Of a stretch of 64,000 nucleotides of DNA, positions 27,701 to 34,600 are shown piece after piece. This stretch comes from Burkholderia anthina. GTDB lineage: Bacteria > Pseudomonadota > Gammaproteobacteria > Burkholderiales > Burkholderiaceae. The position numbers were made by a program, and so were the translations under genes. The notes under the pieces are model-generated. The model was not told the origin of the DNA. It saw nothing but the letters and a program-made list of their open reading frames with translations, and made no database searches. Location of the stretch: positions 186,001 to 250,000 of the forward strand of contig NZ_CABVLY010000004.1 in NCBI RefSeq assembly GCF_902498995.1. Reading direction: 5' to 3'. Numbering within the stretch: position 1 is the first letter of the stretch; each line of letters begins with the position of its first letter.

Positions 27701-30700
27701 TGTCGTGGCGATGCCAGAGCGCGCGCCAGGCGGCGTCGAAACGGGCGAGATCGACGCCGCCGCCGTCGAGTTCGAGCAGATAGGTGGTGCCCCCGTGCAA
27801 CGGCAGACCGTCGGACTGACCCATCCAGTACGCGCGCTGGATCTCGGTCAGCGGGAACGGTTCGTGACGGTGTTCGGGCGCAGGGTGCAACGCGACGGCG
27901 ACGGCAGGCCGTTGCCCGACGCTGACGCCGGACTGCCGCCAGATCGCCGCGAAATCGGCGAGCACCGGTTTCGCGAACAGGCGGCGCAGCGGTTCGTCGG
28001 CGGACCACCCGTCGCGCTGAAGCTGTGCGACGAGTCGCGTCGCGAGCAGGCTGTCGCCGCCAAGCCGGAAGAAGTGACCGGTGCGCGATATCGACGGCTG
28101 CGCCAGCAGCGTGCGCCACAGGCCGGCGATATGCCGTTCGACTGGACCTTCGGGCGGCGCGTCGTCGTCCGGCGCGGCGGCGATGGCCTGCATGAAGCGT
28201 TCGGCGAGCGCGCGGCGGTCGAGCTTGCCGTTCGCACTGAGCGGCAGCGCGTCGAGCGCGAGCCAGTGCGACGGGATCATGTAGTCGGGCAACAGTGTGC
28301 GCAACGCATCGGTCAAGGTGCGCTCGTCGAGCGGCGTATCGGTCACGACGGCGGCCGCAAGCGACGGCGGCGCGCCGGTGACGAGCGCGATCGCATGGCG
28401 AACGCCCGGCTGCGCGAGTAACGCGGCCTCGATCTCGCCGAGTTCGATGCGGTGGCCGCGCAACTTGATCTGGTGATCGCGGCGGCCGAGGAATTCGAGC
28501 GTGCCGTCGGGCCAGTAGCGTCCGAGGTCGCCGGTGCGATACCAGCGTTGACCTTCGTGCATGACGAACGACGCGGCGGTGCGTTCGGGATCGCCGCGAT
28601 AACCGAGCGCGACGCCGGCGCCACCGATCCAGAGTTCGCCGGGAACCCAGTCCGGGCAATCGCGCCGTTGAGAATCAACGACGCGGTATTGCTGGTTCGC
28701 CAGCGGCGTGCCGTACGGAATCGAGCGCCAATGCCCGGGGAGGGGCGTGGGCACATCGCAGAAGTTCGACCAGATCGCGGCTTCGGTTGCGCCGCCCATC
28801 GCGATGAACCGTGCGCCGGGCGCGACTCGCGCGAGTCGTGCGGGTAAATCGAGGCCGATCCAGTCGCCTGACGCGAAGGCGAGCCGCAACGGCAAGGGCT
28901 GGTCGCCTGCTGCGACGAGCAGCATGTCGAGCAGCACGGGCACGGTGTTCCAGAGGGTGACGCGATGCGTGCGCACGAGGTGAAGCCAAACATCGGGCTC
29001 ACGGCGATCTGCCTCGCCGACGAGCACGACGGCGCCGCCGACCCCGAGCAGCCCGAAGATGTCGTAGACGGACAAATCGAAGTCGAGGGCGGAGACCGCC
29101 AGCACGCGGTCGTCGGGGCCGACGTCGAAACGCCGGTTCAGGTCGTCGATCGTGTTGGCGGCCGCGCGATGGCTGATTTCGACGCCTTTGGGTTCGCCGG
29201 TGGAACCGGACGTGAAGATCACGTAAGCGAGGTCGTCGGCCTCGGTCGCGATCGGTGCAGCCAGAGGCTCGTATATCGCGGCGGCGGCAATGTCGATCAC
29301 GTGTGCATCGAGTTCCGTCAACGCGATGCGATGGGCCGCATCGCTGATGACATGACGAATCCCGGCACGCTGGTGAATCCGTGCCTGTCGCGCAACGGGC
29401 TGCGCCACACCGACCGGCACGTAGCAGCCGCCCGCGGCGAGCACGCCGAGCACGGCGACGATCTGATCGGCGCCGCGCGGCAACGTGACGGCCACGGGGT
29501 CGCCCGCGCGCACACCGTGTTCGCGCAGCAGCGCGGCGACGCGCAGTGCGCGCTCGGCCAGGGTGCGGTAGCTCAACGGCTGGCCGTCGATATCGACCAC
29601 CGCGACGCGCTCCGACGCGAGCGTGGCCTGTTCGAACACCGGCAGATGCAGCGTGCGGGGCGCAAGTGCCGCATCGGTTGCATTCGCCCCGGCGCGCACT
29701 TCGCGCTGTGCGTCGGACAACATGGCCGTTGCCGGCGCCTGCCACGCACCGTCGTCGACGGCCAACCGTTCGACGAACCGGACGTAGGCCGCGAACATCG
29801 CATCGATCAGCCCGTCCGGAAACAACGCATCGACGGCATCCCAGGCAAGCAGCAGCGCGCCTTCCTCCTCGTAGACCTGATGGTCGAGCCAGACCTGCGG
29901 CGTCTGCGAAATCATGTAGCCGAGCGTGCCGAACGCCGCGCGTACGACGGTATCGACGAGCGGCGTGCCGAGATTGCAGGCGAACACGACGGGGGCGAAG
30001 CTGCGCTCGCCGTCCGCACGCAGCGCGAGTTCGCGCTGGACGCGCACGCCCGACCACGCACCGTGTGCGACATCGGCGTGACATTGCGCCTGAAACGCGC
30101 GCGCCCGCTCGCCGAACGCGCAGGTCGTGCCGCAATCGGCCGCGACGAGCAGCAAGCTGGTGAAATCGGCGATCACGTCGTCGAGGCCGGGCGTGTCGCC
30201 GTGACGGTCGAACAGCGGCAGGTTGAGCAAAAAGCGCGGCGTGGCGCTCCAGGCGGCGAGCGCTTCGGCATACGCGGCGGCGAGCGCCATCGCGGGCGTG
30301 ACGCGCGCGGCTGCGGCGAACCGCTGGAACCCGGCCCATTGCGCCGGCGACAGCCGGTGCAGGCGGCGCGAGAACCGTGGCGCGGCGAGCGACTCGGGCG
30401 CGCGGCGCAGCGGCAGTTGCGGGCCGCCGGGCAAGTCGGCCAGCCGGTCGCGCCAGTAGCGCGCGGCTTGCGCCTCGTCGCGGCCGGCCGCGCGAGCGGC
30501 CAGGTGATGCCCGAAATGCCAGTCCGCCGGCGCGCGCGGCGGGGTGCCGTCGGCGTAGCACGTCGCGAGATCGCGCAGGATCACGCCCAGGCTTTGCACG
30601 TCGGCAACGAGCAGGTCGACGTCGAGATGAAGCCGGGTCGCGCCCCCGGGCAGCAGGCTCAGCGACAGCCCGGCGACCTCGCCGTCCTCGACGCGCAGCC

Positions 30701-31328
30701 GGCGGTGCGAGCACGCGTCGCGTACGGCGTCGAGTTCGGAGACGAGCGCCTTGCCGGCCAGCGCCCGCAGGTCGCGCAGCACGATTCGGCGCGTCGACGG
30801 CGCGGCCTCGGCAAGGATGCGCTGGCGGCCGTCGTCGTCGAAGCGCGCACGCAACATGCCGTGATGCGCGAGCAACGCGGCCCACGCGCTGGACAGCCGC
30901 GCGAAGTCGACGTCGCGGCCGTCGAGTTCGAGATACGCGTGGCAGCCGACGCCGCCGAGCACCTGCTCGTCGCGGCGGCCGATCCAGTACGCATGCTGCA
31001 CGTCGGTCAGCGCGAACGGAGCGTCGTCGGGGGGCTCCGCCGCCTGCACCGCGGCTTCCCGCTCCGGCACGGCTGCGGCACGCCGCCTGGCGAACAGCGG
31101 CCACCAGTCCGCGAGGCGCGGCGACTCCATCAGCTGCGCGAAATTGACGTCCGCACCATCCTTGCGCCACTCGCTGACGAGTCGCATCAACTGTAGCGAA
31201 TCGAGCCCGAGTTCAAGCAGATGCGCGTCGTCGGCCGGCAGCCGGCCGGGCTCGTCCAGCGCCTCGGCGATCTGTGCGCGAATCCGGTCGCGGTCGACGG
31301 TGCCGCGCGGGCAGGGCACGGCGCTCAT
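24729..31328 (-). CDS. Siderophore NRPS, ArCP-Cy-A-PCP-Cy-A-PCP (two complete cysteine modules)
   Basis: The 2199-residue protein starts with an aryl carrier domain (GLDSL, Ser44) for salicylate. Module 1 has a Cy domain with DLLVADVQS, an A domain (about 548-1037) and a PCP with Ser1093. Module 2 has a Cy domain with DYLTLDGYS, an A domain (about 1597-2086) and a PCP with Ser2141. Both A domains give D-L-Y-N-F-S-M-I, closest to the HMWP2 cysteine code. P. aeruginosa PchE has one module with an embedded epimerase; here no epimerase or methyltransferase insert is present. Yersiniabactin HMWP2 has the same carrier/Cy order but a single A domain. ATG 31328 overlaps the upstream TGA. The protein should load salicylate and form two consecutive thiazolines. 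Confidence 0.93.
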   Translation of the reverse strand: MSAVPCPRGTVDRDRIRAQIAEALDEPGRLPADDAHLLELGLDSLQLMRLVSEWRKDGADVNFAQLMESPRLADWWPLFARRRAAAVPEREAAVQAAEPPDDAPFALTDVQHAYWIGRRDEQVLGGVGCHAYLELDGRDVDFARLSSAWAALLAHHGMLRARFDDDGRQRILAEAAPSTRRIVLRDLRALAGKALVSELDAVRDACSHRRLRVEDGEVAGLSLSLLPGGATRLHLDVDLLVADVQSLGVILRDLATCYADGTPPRAPADWHFGHHLAARAAGRDEAQAARYWRDRLADLPGGPQLPLRRAPESLAAPRFSRRLHRLSPAQWAGFQRFAAAARVTPAMALAAAYAEALAAWSATPRFLLNLPLFDRHGDTPGLDDVIADFTSLLLVAADCGTTCAFGERARAFQAQCHADVAHGAWSGVRVQRELALRADGERSFAPVVFACNLGTPLVDTVVRAAFGTLGYMISQTPQVWLDHQVYEEEGALLLAWDAVDALFPDGLIDAMFAAYVRFVERLAVDDGAWQAPATAMLSDAQREVRAGANATDAALAPRTLHLPVFEQATLASERVAVVDIDGQPLSYRTLAERALRVAALLREHGVRAGDPVAVTLPRGADQIVAVLGVLAAGGCYVPVGVAQPVARQARIHQRAGIRHVISDAAHRIALTELDAHVIDIAAAAIYEPLAAPIATEADDLAYVIFTSGSTGEPKGVEISHRAAANTIDDLNRRFDVGPDDRVLAVSALDFDLSVYDIFGLLGVGGAVVLVGEADRREPDVWLHLVRTHRVTLWNTVPVLLDMLLVAAGDQPLPLRLAFASGDWIGLDLPARLARVAPGARFIAMGGATEAAIWSNFCDVPTPLPGHWRSIPYGTPLANQQYRVVDSQRRDCPDWVPGELWIGGAGVALGYRGDPERTAASFVMHEGQRWYRTGDLGRYWPDGTLEFLGRRDHQIKLRGHRIELGEIEAALLAQPGVRHAIALVTGAPPSLAAAVVTDTPLDERTLTDALRTLLPDYMIPSHWLALDALPLSANGKLDRRALAERFMQAIAAAPDDDAPPEGPVERHIAGLWRTLLAQPSISRTGHFFRLGGDSLLATRLVAQLQRDGWSADEPLRRLFAKPVLADFAAIWRQSGVSVGQRPAVAVALHPAPEHRHEPFPLTEIQRAYWMGQSDGLPLHGGTTYLLELDGGGVDLARFDAAWRALWHRHDMLRAAVDEDGRQAVARPMPDTGLRIGTPVADAQAARERIAALWHARDRSRALHPLHVAHAVPYCGERCRIGLFFDYLTLDGYSVKLLLGELAELYRDPARVPAPPALTFRDYVTQSLDDATPTDAALRYWRARVDRLPPAPALPVARDPASFGAATFVRRAARLPAPQWRRLRDHAQRHGLTPSVVLLTAYAQILAAWSGGTALTLNLTLFDRRDIHPDVQRIVGDFTALAPVGFDAPGDESWTARATAVQQHVAEVLEHRTVSSVWIQRERARTVGMQAAALPVVFTSTLGLADDFFDRLPDGFPDLADGGLSETPQVWLDHQVFEHRGELVLSWDYVRGLFPDGLVDAMFDAYLEWVGRLADDETVWTAAASRALPGAQQAVRDRVNATDAAIAPRTLHLPVFEQAALAPERVALIDVDGQPLSYRALVERALRVAALLREHGVRAGDPVAVTLPRGADQIVAVLGVLAAGGCYVPVGVAQPVARQARIHQRAGIRHALGDTSHRPALTGLDADIIDIAQASTREPLAAPCAISPDDPAYVIFTSGSTGEPKGVEISHRAAANTIDDLNRRFDVGPDDRVLAISALDFDLSVYDIFGLLRVGGAVVLVGEADRREPDVWLHLVRSHRVTLWNTVPVLLDMLLIAAGDQPLPLRLAFASGDWIGLDLPARLARIAPGARFIAMGGATEAAIWSNFCDVPTPLPGHWRSIPYGTPLANQRYRVVDSRGRDCPDWVPGELWIGGAGVALGYRDDPERTAASFVMHEGQRWYRTGDLGCYWPDGTLEFLGRRDHQIKLRGHRIELGEIETALLAQPGVRHAIALVTGAPPSLAAAVVTDTPLDERTLTDALRALLPDYMIPSHWLALDALPLSANGKLDRAALARQFAETAQRDTRRDIPADPLERQLAALWSQVLGHADIARHDDFFRLGGDSLRAARLIDAIRRDGLDAGHLTLRQVFAMPSVATQAAWLRAVQASPVDIIESTHEEGTL
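25071..26537 (-). repeat. Direct repeat copy 2: adenylation domain of NRPS module 2
   Basis: About 1467 bp matches 28218-29684 at a constant offset of 3147 bp, with no indel seen at either end. Identity is roughly 95% by eye, with a perfect run of more than 100 bp around 26284-26410 and more mismatches around 26080-26180. The match covers the A domain only, from the NATD to the GKLDR motif. Confidence 0.85.
28218..29684 (-). repeat. Direct repeat copy 1: adenylation domain of NRPS module 1
   Basis: Partner of 25071-26537. The flanking Cy and PCP domains of the two modules are much less alike than this block, so the repeat borders coincide with A-domain borders. Confidence 0.85.
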
Positions 31329-34303
31329 GCGCGCACCTCGGCGCCGGCCAGGAAGCGCGACACGCTCGTCAGCTTCTCGCGCGTTTCCTCGAGTTCCCGC
31401 TCGGGCGTCGACATCGCGACCACGCCGGCGCCGGCCTGCAGCCACGCGCGGCCGCCGTCGACGAACATCGAGCGCAGCACCAGCGCGGCGTCGAGCGCAC
31501 CGTCGCTGTCGGCGATCAGCACGCAGCCGCTGTAGAGGCCGCGCGGGCCCGGCTCCAGATGGCCGATCGCGTCGATCGCGTGGCGCTTCGGAATGCCCGA
31601 CGCCGTCACGGCAGGAAACAGCGCCGCGAACGCGTCCCATGCGCTGCGTTGCGCGGCAAGCCGGCCGCGCACGCGCGAGCCGAGATGCTGTACCGTGCCG
31701 CGCCGGCACACCTGCATGAACTCGACGACGTTGACCGTGCCGGGCGCGCAAACCGGCAACAGTTCGTCGACCGCGAGCTTGACCGAAACGGCATGCTCGG
31801 CGATTTCCTTCGGGTCGCGCAGCAGGTCGGCGCGAAGGCGCGCTTCCTCGTCGGGCGTGTCGCCGAGCGCGCGCGTGCCGGCCAGCGGTTGCGTCGACAC
31901 GAGGCCGTCGGCGGCCACCTCGACCACCGTTTCGGGACTGAAGCCGGCGCTTTCGAATCCGTCGCGGCGCAGCAGGAACGAGCGCGCCGGCTGATTCGCA
32001 CGACGGCCTTTCAGGTAGCTGGCGGGAAGGTCCAGCGCGCCGTCGACGGGCACCGCGCGCGACACGATCACCTTGTCGTAGTCGCGCGCGTCGATCTGCG
32101 CGACCGATCGGGCGACGCGCTGCCGGTAAGGTTCGGCGTCGGCACCGGCGATGTCGGCGGTGACGCCCTGGCGCTCGACGGTCGTATCGGTGCCGGAGAG
32201 ATCGCCGGCCGCGGCATCGATCCGGGCGAGCCGGGAGATCCACGCGTCGATCAGCGTGTCGTCCACGGCGCGGATCGTCGCCGCACCGTCATGAACGCGC
32301 AACTCGACGACCGGCGCGATCAGATGCAACAGCGGCCGGGTCGCGAGGGTCGACGGCAGGCCGTACAGCTCGCGTGCCAGCTCGAAATCGGCGGTGCCGT
32401 AGAGCCGGTAGCCGTCGACGGGCCAGTCCGCCAGCGCGCGCGACACCGCGGCCGGCACCGTATCGAGCGGCCAGCTTCGATCCTCGTTGCGATAGCTCAG
32501 TGTCGCGCGCCGGGTATCGACGCGCACGTCGGCCAGTACGCCGATACCGATCGACCATTCGCCGTCCCGCTCGTACACGGTGTAGCTTGCCTCGTCGAGA
32601 TCGCGTGCGATAGCGACGGCCATCGGCAACGCATGCCGCGTCGTCGCGACGGTGCGTTCGCGATAGGCGGCCCGGCAGGCGTCCCGATCGCCGCGGTGTG
32701 TCGCGGCCTGCCCGGCCAGCCGCCGCCGGTCGACCTTGCCGATCTTCGTCAGTGGCCACGTGTCGGCGGTTTCGAGCTGATCGGGCAGCTTGTGACGCGC
32801 GAGGCCGCGTTCGCGCAGGAAGTGATGCAGTTCTCTCAGGTTCGGCGCCCCCGTCGGCGCAATCACGAACGCACAGCTGCGTTCGCCGAGCACCAGATCG
32901 GCAACCGCGACGACGACCGCGTCGTCGATGGCCGGATGCGCGCGGAGGTGTTGTTCTATTTCCGCGATGGCGATCTTCTCGCCCGCACGGTTGATCTGTT
33001 CCTTGAGCCGCCCTTCGACGATCAGGTTGCCGTCGGGCGTGAGCCGCACGAGGTCGCCCGAACGGTAGAAGCCCGCCGCGGTGAATGCGGCGGCTTCGGC
33101 CGCGCCGCCGCGCCAGTAGCCTCGGATCGTGTACGGACCGCGCGTCAGCAGCTCGCCGGTCTCGCCGGGCGCGACGTCGGCGCCGTTCGCGTCGACGATG
33201 CGGATCTCGTCGTCGGGCGAGAGCGGGCGCCCCTGCGTGTGCAGGACGATGTCGTCGCCGTCGCCGGGGCGCGTGTAGCAGAGCAGGCCCTCCGCCATCC
33301 CGAATACCTGCTGCAACGTACAGCCGAACGCCGGAGCGACGCGCTGCGCGATGTCGGCCTCGAGGCGTGCGCCGCCGACCTGCAGCAAGGTCAGGCTCGA
33401 CAGATCGGCCGCGTCGCCGTCGCGCGCCTGCAGCCATTGCCGGACCAGTTGCGGCACCAGCGCGGTCATCGTCACGCGCTCGCGCTCGATCAGCGGGAAG
33501 GCTTCGTCGCTGCCGGGCGTGCGTGCCATCACGACGCGTCCGCCGGCGGCCAGCGTGCCGATCAGGCCCGGACAGGCGAGCGGGAAGTTGTGCGCGATCG
33601 GCAGGGCAGCCAGATAGACGGTTTCCGCATCCATCCCGCAAAGCCGCGCCGAAGCGAGCGCGTTGTAGCCGTAGTCGGCGTGCGTGCGCGGAATCAGCTT
33701 CGGTGCGCCGGTCGTGCCGCCCGATTGCAGCAGCAGCGCGACGTCGTCGGGATCGACCGCGGTCGCCGATACGTACGGCGCGGGGCTGCCGTCGTCGAGC
33801 GCCGCGAGCGCCGCATGCGGGCCCGCATCGCCGTCGATCAGCACGTGCCGCAGCGACGGGCAGCGCTCGCGCAATGTCTGCGCCATCGGACGGTAGTCGA
33901 AACCGAGGAAGCGGTCAGGCATGACACAGGCCACCGGCGCGGCGCGCGTGCAGAACGATTCGAGATCGGCAAGCCGTTGCGACGGCATGGCGAGCAGCGG
34001 CAGCGCGCCGATCCGCAGGAGAGCGAACAAAGTGGCGACGAAGGCGGTGCCGTTCGGCAATTGCAGCAGCACGACGTCGCCGCGCGTCACCCCCAGCCGC
34101 ACAAGGCCGGCGGCGAGACGGTCCGCACGCCGGTCGAGTTCGGCATAGCTGCAGCGCGCGGCGCCGTCCACCAGTGCGACGCGCTCGCCGTGGCGCGCCG
34201 CCCATTCGCGCAGGCGCTCGCCGAGCGTCACGCGTTGCCAGTCTCCGTGCACATCATGCCGCGGCAGGGAGGATTCGTTCCGGGCGACAGCAGAAGCATT
34301 CAT
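31325..34303 (-). CDS. Fused salicyl-AMP ligase and salicylate synthase
   Basis: The 992-residue protein joins two enzymes. Residues about 1-545 form an aryl-adenylating enzyme of the PchD/YbtE/MbtA type, with SGGTTGAPKLIPRTH near 195 and GRLKEQINRAGEKIA near 430. Residues about 558-992 form a chorismate-to-salicylate converting enzyme of the Irp9/YbtS/MbtI type. The latter has YDKVIVSR (general-base lysine) near 743, KEIAEH near 830, VTASGIPKRHA, GPRGLYSG and LQAGAGVV. The fusion can make salicylate from chorismate and load it on the aryl carrier protein of the next gene. ATG 34303 has GGAG upstream; it is the first gene of the operon. No separate pchA/pchB pair is present. Confidence 0.93.
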   Translation of the reverse strand: MNASAVARNESSLPRHDVHGDWQRVTLGERLREWAARHGERVALVDGAARCSYAELDRRADRLAAGLVRLGVTRGDVVLLQLPNGTAFVATLFALLRIGALPLLAMPSQRLADLESFCTRAAPVACVMPDRFLGFDYRPMAQTLRERCPSLRHVLIDGDAGPHAALAALDDGSPAPYVSATAVDPDDVALLLQSGGTTGAPKLIPRTHADYGYNALASARLCGMDAETVYLAALPIAHNFPLACPGLIGTLAAGGRVVMARTPGSDEAFPLIERERVTMTALVPQLVRQWLQARDGDAADLSSLTLLQVGGARLEADIAQRVAPAFGCTLQQVFGMAEGLLCYTRPGDGDDIVLHTQGRPLSPDDEIRIVDANGADVAPGETGELLTRGPYTIRGYWRGGAAEAAAFTAAGFYRSGDLVRLTPDGNLIVEGRLKEQINRAGEKIAIAEIEQHLRAHPAIDDAVVVAVADLVLGERSCAFVIAPTGAPNLRELHHFLRERGLARHKLPDQLETADTWPLTKIGKVDRRRLAGQAATHRGDRDACRAAYRERTVATTRHALPMAVAIARDLDEASYTVYERDGEWSIGIGVLADVRVDTRRATLSYRNEDRSWPLDTVPAAVSRALADWPVDGYRLYGTADFELARELYGLPSTLATRPLLHLIAPVVELRVHDGAATIRAVDDTLIDAWISRLARIDAAAGDLSGTDTTVERQGVTADIAGADAEPYRQRVARSVAQIDARDYDKVIVSRAVPVDGALDLPASYLKGRRANQPARSFLLRRDGFESAGFSPETVVEVAADGLVSTQPLAGTRALGDTPDEEARLRADLLRDPKEIAEHAVSVKLAVDELLPVCAPGTVNVVEFMQVCRRGTVQHLGSRVRGRLAAQRSAWDAFAALFPAVTASGIPKRHAIDAIGHLEPGPRGLYSGCVLIADSDGALDAALVLRSMFVDGGRAWLQAGAGVVAMSTPERELEETREKLTSVSRFLAGAEVRA

Positions 34304-34344
34304 CGACGTCTCCGTAAAGCTGCACGTAGGTGCATCAAAGTGAA

Positions 34345-34363
34345 GTGAATGAGAATCGTTATT
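34345..34363. promoter_or_regulatory. Fur box-like site between siderophore biosynthesis and ABC transporter genes
   Basis: GTGAATGAGAATCGTTATT matches 14 of 19 positions of the classical Fur box. It lies 42 bp upstream of the ligase-synthase start and 238 bp upstream of the divergent ABC gene, so iron-dependent repression of the operon is likely. Confidence 0.7.
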
Positions 34364-34600
34364 GATCGGAGCCATGCAGACCACCCGAAAGCGAACCGGA
34401 ATACCCGCATCGGCATTCTTGCTGCCGACCATTCGGACGTTCCGCCCGCGCCGGGTGAAATCGTCCGCATCCGGGCAGCGCGAATCCCGATTCGGGTAGC
34501 AGGCGAGGCGCGCGGCGCAGAACCTTCGGGAAGCGGAGTGCGGGACGGTCGCGATGGGGCGGCGTCGGTGGCAGGCCGCGAGATCCGGGGGAGGGATCCG

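Noticed and set aside
24729-32243. Upstream extension of the two-module NRPS to 32243
   Set aside because: The extra residues are an out-of-frame reading of the salicylate synthase. The start at 31328 overlaps the upstream stop as at every other junction of the operon.
16132-34303. Plain pyochelin cluster as the annotation of the biosynthetic operon
   Set aside because: There is an extra Cy-A-PCP module, no pchA/pchB pair, no epimerase, and an additional dehydrogenase-like gene.
28965-34348. Long plus-strand open frames opposite the NRPS and ligase-synthase genes
   Set aside because: Same reason: Arg/Ala-rich translations without motifs, mirror images of clear minus-strand enzymes.
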